The notes below the pieces were generated by a model. The model had not been told where the DNA came from. It searched no databases and was given only the letters and a program-made list of their open reading frames with translations. From Paracentrotus lividus (lineage: Eukaryota; Echinodermata; Echinoidea; Camarodonta; Echinidae), in NCBI GenBank assembly GCA_940671915.1, contig CALNVZ010002418.1, positions 45,500 to 109,499 of the forward strand: a DNA stretch of 64,000 nt. Reading direction: 5' to 3'. Positions 25,774-36,659 of the stretch are shown in pieces; position 1 is the first letter of the stretch, and each line of letters opens with the position of its first letter. Both the position numbers and the translations under genes were made by a program.

Positions 25774-25790
25774 CATTATTATAACGCAAC
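25470..25790 (+). mobile_element. tRNA-derived SINE with ATT microsatellite tail
   Basis: The head at about 25478-25560 contains an A-box-like stretch (TAGCTCAATCGGTTAGAGCG) and a B-box-like stretch (GGTCGTGAGTTCGAAACCC), the internal RNA polymerase III promoter of tRNA-derived SINEs. An unrelated body follows, then the tail of ATT repeats at about 25705-25783. Poly-Asn and poly-Ile frames on the opposite strand are artefacts of the tail. SINEs of this build are known from sea urchins. Confidence 0.85.
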
Positions 25791-25949
25791 ATTCTGAGTT
25801 GCATAGTCTTATAATATCGGCCTTATTCACAACTCAATACATTCATAATAACAATAATAATAATATTAATAATAATAGGTAGCATTTATTTAGCGCATTA
25901 TAGTGCGGTTGTGGTTTGTCATGCCGTGCATATGAATGCAAAATTGATT

Positions 25950-26480
25950 TTTTGATTGTTTTGGCTTCTATAGGGTCATACTAAGCAAAAACCGTCGGGG
26001 GTCAATTTTCAGACCCCTCCTTCATTTCCTGGGGAGTCGTTTGGGGGCGCCATATTGCCCAATAGGTAAACTAAGTGTCTTCCTCCCTGATTCAAATTGT
26101 TTTCACCAATTTGTGCGCAAAGTTGTCAAAGATGAGAGAGAAATTCATATTAAGTAATATACCATAACTAACATTTAACCCCCTTCCTGTTTAGGGTCCC
26201 AATTTGCAAAAGAATGGTAAAATAAGGGAGGGTGAAAAATAAATCCAGACAAACGTGGACGTTTTCTCTCCTCTTTTGTCTAGAATGTCAGAATAATGGG
26301 TTGACATGGTATTATATAATGGAATAATTAAGGAACAAACATCACATACAATTTAGGTGGCTATTCTATTGTTTAAATGTAAAAATCTACCCCAAATTTG
26401 TTCTTTAAATCAGATATAATATGACAGTTCAACAACAGATGGCGACAACACATCTTGATAATTTTTCAAAACTATTATCT
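25950..26480 (+). repeat. Inverted repeat partner of 32990-33520
   Basis: TTTTCAGACCCCTCCTT, CCTGGGG and GGGGGCGCCATATTG...CCAATA near 25998-26063 are matched in reverse complement at about 33455-33515. Weaker matches continue inward (CAATTTGTGCG; AGATGGCG near 26438 against CGCCATCT near 33081). The pair may be the ends of one large element or two inverted copies of a dispersed one. Confidence 0.55.
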
Positions 26481-26839
26481 TAAATATCAAATTTTTGACA
26501 CTATAAAGGCATTAATAATTCAAAATAAAAGAAACATTTAAAATGTAATGATTTAACAAACAAGTTTACGAAAAAATGTACTTTTTCTTTTGTTAAGAAT
26601 GGTTTTACCACCCACTCACAGCCCACTAAAACAACAGATAAAAGGTTTTTATTTTTTCTTTTTCTTTACAAATAGTTTTGCTGCCCACTCCCAAGTGCAT
26701 GAAATAAAAGTAATAACGATAAACAAAATTGAGGAATGTGATATCATTGTTTACCAACGATTGACACATAAGACAATTTCTATCTAAACCCCTCCCAAAA
26801 AGTTTCGCAAATGGATTTTGGGCCATGATAATTTTCAGG

Positions 26840-27871
26840 TATGCTTTAGTTATTCCTGATATTCATACCATTGGAAAGATAATTTATTCCCCTTTTTATT
26901 GATATCCTATTTGTAATGATTTGGTCATGCTTCAATGCGCAGAATATCAGAATATGGAGAAATGTAAAAAGTCAAATGTTGCAAAATGCATTTATCAAAG
27001 TGAAGTTCCGCCGCTCGACTTTATGCCGTGATAACTTTTCGGGGTATTTTCTATTTTTATTGAATTTTATACCATTGTCAAGTAAATTTTTCCTCTTTTT
27101 AATGACACCCTAATTGTAACGAGAGTGTTGTTCTTGCAGGCACAGAAACCTGAATGTTAGGACAAGGCAGAAGTTAAATGTTGCAAATTGAATGCCTTTG
27201 TCAGCATTACTGTCTGTTGCCAACAATAACAAAGCATTTCGAAATTGTTCACTTTTTACTTTGCATTATATTCATGAGTTATGTGCATTAAAACATGATG
27301 TTACTATTGCAAATGGGCATCAATAAAAGAAGAATAAATGAACTTTTTTATGCTATGAAAATTGATAATGATTAAAAACCCACATTTTTTTTTTTTTATA
27401 AATCACCATTTATTTCTCAATATTGGGAGTACATAAAACCAGGTTAGTGTTTATTCAACAACGTACAGGGTGACATGAAATACAATAACAAATACGATGA
27501 AATTTACAAATGAATGTAAAACAACAGAATGGAATACAAATTAAGCAAAAGGTCTATAAATGAATGTATTATGAAAGGTACTTAACTAAATTATAGTAGG
27601 TTTTCACTGTTTTCCCTATCTGCTAATAGTATATTCTTGTTTAATAACATGCTTTCGTTTTAACAACATAAATGGCATATCAATTATATTTTGGTTTGAC
27701 AACATATATGGCATATCATTTATATTTAAAAGGCATGTAGAGAGGCATGTAGAAAGAAGAATAGAATTTTCATACCGTTACATCTTCAGTCTATCAAGTC
27801 TTGTGAAAATAATTAATGGCTATACGCATTAATGTATACATGACTTATACATCCCGTTACATTGAGAGAGC

Positions 27872-27903
<32 letters not shown>

Positions 27904-28460
27904 CGATAGGGAGACAGAGATGGAGAGAGAAAGGGAGGGACTAGAGAGGGTGAGAGTAGAAGACGAGTGGGAGAGAGGGAAGTAAAGGAGAGGTGGAGAG
28001 AAAGATAGACAACTGATCAGCAAGATTGGAGATTCATTATAATCATGAGAATCTAAATTTTTTGACCCGTTAATGTATCAAGGTTCAAAGTAGTGGTACA
28101 GAAATTTAAACTGAAAATCTTTCGCTTTGCCATGTATTCAGGTGGTATTCAGGGTTTCTGTGGACTCAGGCATGACATCACCATGACAAATAAGGTATCA
28201 ATCAAGAGAGGAATAAATTAACTTGACAATGGTATAGAAAATATCCCCAAAGTTATCAAGACCTAAAGTCAAGTTGCGGAACTTCAATGTGATCAATAAA
28301 AGTGCATTTTACAACATTGATTTGACTTTTTACTTTTCTCCATATTTTGATATTCTGTGCAATGAAGCATGACAAAATCATTACAAATAGGATATCAATC
28401 AAAAGGGGAATAAATTATCTTTCCAATGGTATGAATATCAGGAATATAAAGATCTGCATG
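26840..28460. mobile_element. Foldback element with about 450-bp arms
   Basis: The left arm (about 26850-27300) and right arm (about 28070-28460) are inverted copies. The block ATTCATACCATTGGAAAGAT at 26863 is the complement of the block at about 28416-28435, and the blocks around TATCCTATTTGTAATGA and CAGAATATCAGAATATGGAGAA also pair. CATGCTTCAATG in the arms resembles the CATGCTTCAGTGAGC motif of the 14.1-kb foldback, suggesting a distant relationship. The centre holds a GA microsatellite at 27863-27905. No protein-coding frame is supported. Confidence 0.7.
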
Positions 28461-28545
28461 CAAAAAGTTGTATATATTTATAATTGAATTTAACAGGTAG
28501 GTTTTTTCTTCCCATTGTACTTCTACAAATGCTTTTAAACTAAAA

Positions 28546-28582
28546 TAATGCGAGCGCGAAGCGCGAGCTAAAATTTTGAGCT
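28546..28582. repeat. GCGAGCGCGAAGCGCGAGC palindromic motif
   Basis: A short, CpG-rich near-palindrome (GAGCGCGAAGCGCGAGC) followed by TAAAATTTTGAGC interrupts AT-rich DNA. Motifs of this form occur in many marine invertebrate genomes, probably as part of a small repeat. Confidence 0.45.
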
Positions 28583-28599
28583 CCATAGGAACAAATCTT

Positions 28600-29310
28600 G
28601 CATTTAAAGGAACCTTATTACCAAATTGTACATCATGAATGGCATAAGAAATTCATGTAAAAATAAAACAGTTTAAGGGCAGTCAAGGGAACCCCATCTC
28701 AGAAATGAAGCAATCCATACCTCCAACGCTACCCATTTTAATATAAACTTTTGTTCCATCAGTTCGTATGAAATGGCTTCTGAAAACGAATTCATCAGGA
28801 GAGCAGGCCATACCATCTTGGACCAAACGAAAAAAAAAAGGGGGGTGGCGGACGGTCTTACATTTCTAGGAGCTTATTTTTCTTTACGTGATTTAAACCC
28901 CAATCAAAATTTTTTTATGCCTTATTAAATTCAGGCTAGTTGTGAGTAAAATTGGAGCGAAAGTCAATTTGACCCTCTTGAGCCTTACAAGTCATAATGT
29001 TCCGTATCTAAAGGCTATACCTTGTGTATTTACTAGGGGACCCAAGTTTAAAAAAAAAATAACAGTTGAAAACGTCTATTCCAGAACACTATAAATCTTC
29101 GATTAAACGTCATGAAGTTCCCCAGGTCACCCCCCCCCCGGCTCCGCAGCCCGTGTATTAGGTCACTTGGTAGGTATCTACCTGTTTTGGGGTGTGTTTT
29201 TGCTTTTTGGCTTGGAAAGGGCGGAACACCTGTGCCTCCGCGGGGGGGGGGGGGGGCCACGGGCACCCAGCTAGTGCACATCCCCAGCCCACACCCGGCC
29301 TCGTTGAAGC
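28600..29310 (+). other. Intron sequence with poly-C/poly-G tracts
   Basis: No exon or RNA gene seen. C-run at about 29131-29139 and G-run at about 29241-29255; the sequence between them and around them is partly inverted (GCAGCCCGTG / CACGGGC), which suggests a small degraded MITE. Confidence 0.35.
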
Positions 29311-29314
29311 ATAG

Positions 29315-29395
29315 AAATGCATCATCATCATCATCATCCTCATCATCCTCCTCCTCTTCCTCATCATCATCGAGCTTCTTCTTCTTTTCGAGTCC
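29315..29395 (+). repeat. ATC/CTC/TTC trinucleotide tract
   Basis: An interrupted simple repeat (ATCATC, then CTCCTC, then CTTCTT). The poly-Ser and poly-Met frames across it are artefacts. Confidence 0.8.
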
Positions 29396-29436
29396 TTTCT
29401 CTCAATTTTTGTTTATTTGTGAATTGGAAATGTGAT

Positions 29437-30245
29437 TCAAACTCTGCCCATTAGATACTGAACGCAGGCGATCCCATTAGGCGAAAGGGTAGTAAGATCA
29501 GCTGGGGAACAGGGGGAAGGTAGAAGAGGGCATTGTAGGAGGTGACTCATGGTCTCCTCCTCTCCGCATTCGCAAACTGGCTGTCCTTCAGTGTTGATGC
29601 CCCATTTGACCATTAGAGCCTTGCAACGGCTAACTCCAGCTCGCAAGCGGTTTAAACATAGCCAGAAAGGCCAAGCTTCACGGAATCCTGGTGGGAGGGA
29701 CTCTTTTGGACTGGTGTTGACACTGTGTGGTGCAGACGCAAGGCGGGTTGTTGTTGTTGTTGTTTTTATATTTTACGGTTGTGGGGGCTTTGGTTCAAGA
29801 GAACGATAGAATGAAGGAAACTGTGCCCAGATCTTAAGCGCTTAATTGCAGGCATGGCGTTGAAGAGAGGGTGGAGTGGATCATTTTCTTGCTTAAGTTT
29901 CTCTTTTTGGGAGAGAACATGCCTCCTGATGTGAGGAGGGGCGATGCCACTCAGGATGTAGATATCGTCTACCTTGGTTGGTTTCAGGCAACCTGTTATG
30001 GCCCTACTACATGCACTGTTGAGTGATGGGTCTATCTTTGAAGCATGGGCTGATCTGCCCCACACAGGACAGGCATATTCTGCAGCTGAGTAGCAAAGGG
30101 CAAGGGCTGTTGTGCGGATGGTGCTTGCATCAGTGCCCCATTTTGAATTAGCTAGCTTCTTCAGTATGCTGTTCCTGGCACTGACTTTCTTCTTCGTCTT
30201 CAAGATATGACTCTTGTAGGTCAGGGAACGATCATCGAGCTAAAG
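29437..30245 (-). pseudogene. 3' fragment of a jockey-type LINE (RT C-terminus)
   Basis: Read on the - strand from 30245: TYKSHILKTKKKVSARN, then KLANSKWGTDASTIRTTALA, YSAAEYACPVWGRSAH and SGIAPPHIRR. After a frame change at about 29760 comes CECGEEETMSHLLQCPL, a Cys-x-Cys...His...Cys motif. The A-E-Y-[AG]-x-P-V-W block and the terminal zinc-knuckle-like C-x-C-G-x(5)-H-L-L-x-C-P are typical of the C-terminal region of jockey-group non-LTR reverse transcriptases. The fragment is 5'-truncated and frameshifted, hence inactive. Confidence 0.8.
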
Positions 30246-30439
30246 TAGGCATTAATTGATCAATACCTTTTTGGAATTCCCAATCAGCTCCATTAAAATT
30301 GTATAGGAAGCCTTTACATAATTTTCCCTGTTAATTACCCACTTGACTACTTCACATATCAATTCTAGTTGTAAACTTAAGAGGAAGAGGGCGCTATCAC
30401 TCTACGCAAAGCGAACGCGGCCATAGACTTTTTGTATTT

Positions 30440-30830
30440 TGCACAAGTTTTTTCACTTTGTTTTCTTGATTATGGCGAGCAACTACTTTTCAAAGAAATG
30501 ATCAAACTGAATAAGTACGCTAAGAGTCTGAATTTTCAAAATAGGAATAACTTATTGCAAAAGGGAAAAAAAAAAGTCCTGTCACTTGTGTCAATTCGAA
30601 TCCTAGTAAGGCAAATTCCTGTACAATATGGCCAATTTTGCTATCAAATAGCTCATACGCTGCATATCATCTTCCTTGATTACGGCATAATTATATTACA
30701 GCTTAATGAATCAAGCAGTTTTAAAAGCTTGAATTCTCAGTTTTCCAATATGGTACTTTCATTTCGATTGGTTAAAAAAAAGTCCTGTCACTTTGAACAT
30801 TATCACAAACAAATCTTTAACTCGATGGGT
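30440..30830 (+). repeat. Two-copy tandem duplication (about 210 bp)
   Basis: AAAAAAAAAGTCCTGTCACTT at about 30568 recurs at about 30775. The preceding blocks (CTTGATTATGGCGAGCAA against CTTGATTACGGCATAATT; CTGAATTTTCAAAATA against TTGAATTCTCAGTTTTCC) align as well. A 168-codon frame crosses it, but nothing in it resembles a known protein. Confidence 0.65.
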
Positions 30831-31150
30831 CAATATTTCCGCATATACATGCGCATATCGCATGTGGAGCGGCGTCTTCGCAGATGTGACAAGATCACTA
30901 TTTATTCAATAATCGTTAGGAACATCAATCTATGTTGAAATAAAGATTCTGATTACAACTTTAAGCACAATGGTGTTATAGGGCTGCATAATGTGCTTCT
31001 TTCCCAATCTGGTCTGAAGCATCTACCTACGAAAAACTATGAATAAAAGTTCAATTATTTATTTCAATCCTGGACTAATTTCCTCGAACGGATCGACTGA
31101 TAATACATTTACCGACAGGGAAGTTTTTTTTTGTACGTAAGTAATAATTG

Positions 31151-31228
31151 CATGCAGTTGTCAATCGGTCGCTTCCCGCCGTTAGCGGCGGGTTTTGTTG
31201 ACAATTCCTGCGCCGCTGAGACTGCATG
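31151..31228. other. GC-rich imperfect hairpin
   Basis: Pairing words in order: GCATGCAGT with ACTGCATG, TTGTCAA with TTGACAA, and CCCGCC with GGCGGG around a GTTA loop at 31177-31192. The GC-rich stem interrupts AT-rich DNA. It could be an element end, a structured RNA or a terminator-like hairpin; function unknown. Confidence 0.5.
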
Positions 31229-31579
31229 TATTTCCACTTAAATTGAATGGTGTAATAGTGCGTTTTCCCCTCCTCAAATAATGGACGCGTCTCTATGTTA
31301 AGATTTAATGTCATACGTTAGATTTACATTTCACGTGGAGTAGAATTGATATGATTTCCCGTTTCCCTTGTCTGTAAAGAAAAAGAAAATAAAGGGAGTG
31401 GACACCGATTCTTTTATCGATAATACTCTTGGACACTCGAGCAGTGGGGCAAGAACTTGATTAGTAATAATGATTATCATCTTGTGCGCACGCCCTGGCC
31501 TTTAAAAGCATGCCCCTTAGCTCCCCTTGACCATGTGCTATACCTTGACAGAGGTATATCGAATTGTGGAAGCCATGAG

Positions 31580-31700
31580 GAGCATTGGCGGCGATACAGG
31601 GGGACGGGGGGATGTGTCCCCCCCCCCCCCGTCGATTTTTAAAGCTTAACATTTTTTGTCAAGTGATCAGCTAATGAAACTAGTCCTTCTAGTGAAGAAT

Positions 31701-31780
<80 letters not shown>

Positions 31781-32320
31781 TTATTTATTTATTAATTTAT
31801 AAAAACATCTTTATACAGGATGACACGTTCAGATTATTACACTGTTTTTTCGACACGGTCCTGTAAACAAAAAAATCAAGTAACATATAGAATAATGCAT
31901 AGAATAATTTCAAATACAATAGATAAAGAGAAAGTAAAAAAGAGAAAGTAAACCATATGATATAGGTAATGATATAGTCTCTTAATTTATAATGACACTG
32001 GATAAAAGAAGCAAAATTTATGTCAATACAATGCTAAATGTTATTATAGGGCACAATTTCGCAAACAAAACACAAGACAATGATTAAATGAAATGCTCTT
32101 ACCTCAAGTCGCTATAAATGTATTCATGGAATATATTTTATTTTTTTAATTGTCATAAGTTTCTGCATAATTTGAAAAGTAGGTCATTTTATTTCGAATT
32201 TTGGATATACAAATATATCTTTGGGACGCTTTATTCCGCTTGAGTGTATTATCAATTCCCTTTCCGGGATTTCTGTCCCACCAGCCCCCCCCCCCCTCCA
32301 GTCGTGACACGAAATCGCCG
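31580..32320 (-). mobile_element. Degraded MITE-like element with C-run ends, hosting a LINE tail
   Basis: The ends are ATTGGCGGCGA plus poly-G/poly-C at 31586-31631 and the C-run plus CAGTCGTGACACGAAATCGCCGG at about 32286-32322. The same words occur inverted at 37516-37735 (CGGCGATTTCATGTCACGACTGGGG and GGGGGTCGCCGCCAATGG), inside the palindrome-rich element. The segment ATTTTTAAAG...GTGATCAGCTA also matches between the two. The ATTT-tract fragment at 31698-32110 sits inside this copy. Confidence 0.55.
31698..32110 (-). repeat. ATTT microsatellite plus LINE 3' UTR-like fragment
   Basis: More than 20 ATTT units at 31698-31798 read on the - strand as an AAAT tail, the usual end of L2/CR1-type LINEs. 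The adjoining GTCTCTTAATTTATAATGAC at 31978 and the following 20 bp recur in the same orientation at 32465, so part is duplicated 487 bp away. Confidence 0.6.
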
Positions 32321-32462
32321 GCCTTGATGGGAAGTATAACATGAAGCAACTTTTTCCTTGGTTGACGGTGAAGATAAAGATCGACTTGACAGGCATTGTG
32401 AGCTTAATGCTTCATATATATGGTATATATAGTGGATGCAGTAGCTCTCTAGTGTCGAGTCT

Positions 32463-32980
32463 TGTCTCTTAATTTATAATGACACTGGATAAAATTATGA
32501 ATATTATGTCCTAAAAAAGCCTAAGCAATATAATACTGGAGAATGATTATAAACAAAAGATACAGATAAAATTCATAAGTGAAAAATTAGAATAGAATTA
32601 GAAATAGACATTGATAATGCTCTATTTGATAATACCCAATATAGGCATTTCAGATCATTATTTCTTGTCATACAATTTAGGCCTATAATGTTAAAACTCT
32701 TTATTCTTTGATAATAACCAATTATCGCTGTATCATGCAAAAACTAAATACTCTATTAACAAACAAAACAAATGAAACGAACAATTTCCTGCTCTATATC
32801 AGAATATTTCGGCGAGGTCTCCTTTTAGATAGATCTCTGAAGTGCACGCAAAATGTCATCGAAATCTGATGCTCTGGGATAAATGAAGAGCAATGCTTAG
32901 CTTCAATAAATAGAGGGGGTCAATGTCAAAGTAACCAACGAGAATGCGTGATATTGTCTATAACCATGTGAAATGTATCA
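32463..32980 (+). other. Second copy of a 3' UTR-like block, then unassigned intron
   Basis: CTCTTAATTTATAATGACAC and the following GGATAAAA repeat the block at 31980. Beyond about 32600 the sequence is AT-rich with no recognised feature. Confidence 0.45.
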
Positions 32981-32989
32981 TCTATCAAG

Positions 32990-33520
32990 TTTATCTTGTT
33001 TCTGATCCACTCATGCCATTAGAGTGCCCAGAACATGATATTTGATAGAATTTTTCTATTATTTTTTTTTGTGTGTTTGGCGCCATCTTGTGTTCGCGTA
33101 AGATTTTAGGGATAATTAGGGTATTTTTGACATTAAAAAAGCTTTAAAAAAATGGCTGTTTTGATGATGTATGATACGTGCACTTCAACTCTTCCACTGT
33201 ATGATACCAAATAATACCTTATAATTTGTAAATTTTAGCCAGAATTAATGAAAATAGACGAATTTCTTAACATTTTCATTAAATTTTTTTTTTTGTGTGT
33301 GCAATTCTTCACAAATTGGGCCTCATTTGGTATAAAAAAATTCAACTTTTAAGATGGAATGCGACTGAAAATACTACTACGACATGTCTGGTAAGTTTAG
33401 ATTAAAAAAAAAAAAAAATTCAAAATTGATTTGAGGAGTAATGCACCCAATTTTCTTATTGGGTCAATATGGCGCCCCCTAAAGGGCCCCAAGGAAGTTA
33501 AGGAGGGGTCTGAAAATTTG
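32990..33520 (-). repeat. Inverted repeat partner of 25950-26480
   Basis: Carries the reverse complement of the CAGACCCCTCCTT and GGCGCCATATTG blocks found near 26005-26055, plus the GGCGCCATCTTG word near 33079. Confidence 0.55.
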
Positions 33521-34484
33521 GTTACACTTCGTTATTCCGAAAGTTCGTTATTCTGAAGGTCCATTATTCCGAAGGTTCGTCATTCCGAAACACGTAAAAT
33601 GCCTATACCTCGTTGTTTGTTCATCCGAAAATAAAAAAGGGTTCGTTAATCCGAACATTTGTGGCGTTATTCCGAAGGTTTGTTATTCCGAAGATTAGTC
33701 ATTCCGAAAACGAAATAGGGTTCGTTATTCCGAAGGTTTGTCATTCCGAAAACGAAAAAGGGTACGTCATTCCGAAGGTTCGTCATTCCGAAAGCGAAAT
33801 AGGGTTCGTCATTCCGAAGGTTCGTCATTCCGAAAACGAAATAGGGTTCGTCATTCCGAAGGGTCGTCATTCCGAAAACGGAATAGGTTTCGTCATTCCG
33901 ACGGTTCGTTAATCCGAAAATAAAATAAGTTTTGTAATAAGTCCAAATTAAACTGAAATAATCTGTGGCGAAGCCGGGAAAACTGGAGGGCAGGCGTGTT
34001 GGAGGGGGAAGGGTATCACCTTTACTGTTGAATTGTTATGAGGGTGGAAAGGGGTTGATCTATCGTTACCAGGGGCGTTTAAGAATTCTTTCAGAGGGGT
34101 GATCATAGGCTTATGGGACTAGTACATGCAAGAATCGTTGCCTGACCTGTAAATTTCGCTAGGGGAGTATTGATGCATTTTGAAATTGTTTTGTACAAGT
34201 TTCAAATTTCTACTAAAATACTCATTCTTGATTAAATGTCGCTCTGCGGGGGGGGGGAGGGGAGGTGGGGATGGGGGCTTGTTTGGACCGCAATATGAGG
34301 AATTAACACCTCAAAAAGGGACGACGATTCCTCTTTTGTGGCAGAGGGAGCGGGGTAAAACTGCCGTCCTCAGCCAGCATAGCCATCTTTTTGGAAATAT
34401 ATTATTAAAAGACATATTAAAAGAATGTAATAAACGTCATGCTTTGAATTCAACTGAAATAGTCAAGAAATCAAAAAGAAATTT

Positions 34485-34652
34485 ACGGTTGTATCATGTT
34501 TATTCGTCGCTACTCACGAGTTTTCAACTAATGAAGCATTGGCTTAGTGATCATCAGACAACTAATTAAACATTGCCAATGTTTCATTATTTGCCTGATG
34601 ATAGCTTTGCGCGAAACTCGTGAGTAGCGACGAATAAACATGATACAACCGT
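34485..34652. repeat. Long hairpin with perfect 39-bp arms
   Basis: Bases 34485-34523 and 34614-34652 are exact reverse complements (39 of 39), extending to about 52 bp with one mismatch. The loop is 90 nt. Each arm-loop junction reproduces the order CTGATGA - variable stretch - GAAA - CTCGTGAGTAGCGACG, once on each strand, so the structure is two head-to-head copies of one repeat end. Confidence 0.9.
34591..34630 (+). ncRNA. Hammerhead-ribozyme-like core (possible, probably decayed)
   Basis: The conserved hammerhead boxes are present in order: CTGATGA at 34595-34601 and GAAA at 34613-34616. They are followed by ACT-CGTG-AGT, a 3-bp stem III with a tetraloop whose first A pairs with the last T, then A as the cleavage-site base at 34626. 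TTGC (34591) can pair with GCGA (34627) as stem I. Stem II is poor (GC/GC only). The - strand copy (CTGATGA at 34557-34551) has a good 5-bp stem II (ACTAA/TTAGT) but one extra A after GAA. Penelope-like retroelements and retrozymes are known to carry hammerheads with very short stem III. Activity is unproven. Confidence 0.45.
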
Positions 34653-35535
34653 CAATTTCTTTGTACAGTACATACACTTATATAATGTGTGAGGCATAAG
34701 TCCCCGCTAGCCCCCGATACCCCTAAAATAATGACACCCCTCCTCGCAAAAAAAAAAAAAATCGCCTTATCTGGAGGTTATTCACGGGTGATCAACACAC
34801 AGTCCCCAAAATTCTTAATTCATTCGCTCAGAGAGCAATTGCTCAGATAAAATAAAAATTAAGATGCTTGATCCATGTCATTTTTTGATGCAATACATGC
34901 TTTGCTCCCACAAAATACACGTGCATCATCCTTCACTGAGACTATTATTGCATAATATCCTATTATTTTTTAATTACAGCACCGTTTTTATTACTAAAAT
35001 AAGTTTATTTCGTTTTCGGAATGACAAACCTTCGGGATAACGAACCCTTTTTCATTTTCGGAATGACGAACCTTCAGAGTAACGAACCTTATTTCGTTTT
35101 CGGAATGACGAACCTTCGGCATGACGAACCCTATTTCGTTTTCGGAATGAAGAACCTTTGGAATGACGAACCCTATTTCGTTTTCGGAATGACGAAACTT
35201 CGGAATGACGAATCCTATTTTGTTTTCGGAATGACGAACCTTCGGAATAACGAACCTTCGGAATGACGAACCTTCGGAATAACGAATCTTCGGAATAAAG
35301 AACCTTCGGAATTACGAACCTTTGGAATAACGGGTGCTTACCGAAAAGTCTAATACCTTGGATCCTAATGGACCCAAAAATGCCAAAAAATGAAATTTGG
35401 CGTTGATATTGCACGGGATATGTTTTTGTGACATACCGTACCGCACTATTACATGAACATTTGAATGCGCTTAACATGATATAATAAAATTTGACAAACA
35501 CAAAATAATAGTATAGCAATATTCAATGTTATTGA

Positions 35536-35659
35536 GTGCAAGGGTTACGAATATTACATGAGCGTGCAAGATGAACCTTGATCTATTCAACGACGCGAAA
35601 GCGGAGTTGAATAGATCAAGGTTCAACTTGCACCGAATGTAATATTCGAACCCTTGCAC
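35536..35659. repeat. 124-nt near-perfect hairpin with 14-nt loop
   Basis: Arms of about 55 nt (35536-35591 and 35606-35659) pair with only a few mismatches around the loop GACGCGAAAGCGGA. Shared words in order are GTGCAAGGGTT, CGAATATTACAT, GTGCAAG and TGAACCTTGATCTATTCAAC. Similar words (TTGAATAGATTCTTGGATATTGCACGG) recur near 36109, so this is probably a hairpin MITE. A microRNA-like precursor is an alternative reading. Confidence 0.75.
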
Positions 35660-36240
35660 GAAATTAAAGGTTAAGATCTAATTTAGCCTATTAGGCTAGA
35701 CCCTCTAACGTTAGATCTAACTTAGATCTAGATCTAGCCAAGAGAATCTTCAAACGTAATCTAATCATCACTCACCAGATATCAAATATGCGTTGTCCAA
35801 CCTTAATTAATCATGTTAATTAATCCTCGCGGTCCAACACTAAAAGCATCGGTAAAAATCCAAAACGATAAACTTGCAAATTAACACTTGTCCCCGTCTA
35901 ACAGCTGAACATATTAGCGATCGTGTTCCATGTAGAATAATTGTGTGGAAAACTGACTTAACTACTAACTGCACTGCGTCGCGTCGCCCTAGGCCCTACG
36001 CGCACAAAATTGGTTTAGTACGTCGCGTGTATGCAGCGCATTCGCGCATGTATGTGTATGTAATTTCAGTGTGTAGATCTACGTGTCATGGATCTATTGC
36101 CCCGCCGTTGAATAGATTCTTGGATATTGCACGGGCTACGTCATCACTGTTCAATAGCTCATTCCGCTGAATGTCATGTGACCCACATTCATCCAATCAG
36201 CTGTCAACAATCTTTGTGTGTGTTGTATAAAATTACATAA
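35660..36240 (+). other. Intron sequence, no gene recognised
   Basis: TAGATCTA-rich stretch at about 35670-35740. Around 36095-36170 lies a fragment related to the adjacent hairpin element (GATATTGCACGGGCTACGTC). No exon seen. Confidence 0.35.
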
Positions 36241-36647
36241 TCAAATTATACTTATTGTTATTAATTACAGCAATGGGATACTTATATATTTCAACATTAC
36301 AATACTATTAGCAATCGTAAATTTAATTACTATATTATACATACTACAGACATATAAGGTGCAATTATTACCATTTCTATTTTAATGCAATATAATAGAA
36401 TTAAATGGAAAAACCTGTTGCGTCTTGATATGTAAGCAAAATACAATAATAAACTATTCTACAAAGACATATGTGATACAAAGAGGTATGTTTTTAATCT
36501 TGTTCTGTATGAGTCGATTGACGGGGCGTCACGGATGTAGCTTATTCCAGAGGTTGGGATCGATTGAAGAGAAGGCGCGATAGCCGTACCGTGTGTGGGT
36601 GCGTGGTCGAGGGGCCAGGTCTAGGTGAGTAAGTGCCGATGATCGTA
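36240..36647 (-). pseudogene. L2-like LINE, segment 1 (RT C-terminus and 3' UTR)
   Basis: On the - strand, from 36645: RSSALTHLDLAPRPRTHTRY, then GYRAFSSIDPNLWNKL, the usual end of L2/CR1 ORF2 (L-R-S-S...Y-G-x-R-A-F). It continues segment 2 (41819-42512) in frame once the palindrome-rich element at 36648-41818 is removed: R-T-L joins R-S-S. The 3' boundary is uncertain; 36240 is a guess. Confidence 0.75.
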
Positions 36648-36659
36648 CACTGAAAACTT

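Larger units (their letters stand above)
33523..35335. mobile_element. Element with tandem-repeat terminal arms (TTCGTCATTCCGAA units)
   Basis: The left arm at 33523-33925 consists of repeats of TTCGT[CT]ATTCCGAA alternating with AACGAAATAGGG spacers, giving a 42-bp higher unit. The right arm at 35005-35335 is the inverted version. Between them lie unrelated sequence, a G-run at about 34239 and the hairpin at 34485-34652. Because 42 is a multiple of three, all frames stay open on both strands and yield false repeat proteins (RHSE..IGFVIPKV and similar). The arms may be transposase-binding arrays. Class unknown. Confidence 0.75.

Noticed and set aside
25493..25830. Poly-Asn and poly-Ile frames on the - strand
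   Set aside because: They are translations of the ATT microsatellite tail of the SINE.
30432..30938. 168-codon frame on the + strand
   Set aside because: It runs through an AT-rich tandem duplication and resembles no known family.
33613..35519. Repeat proteins (HSEGSSFRKRNRV / RNDEPYFVFGMTN types) on both strands
   Set aside because: The 42-bp tandem units of the element arms keep all frames open; this is transposon arm sequence, not a gene.
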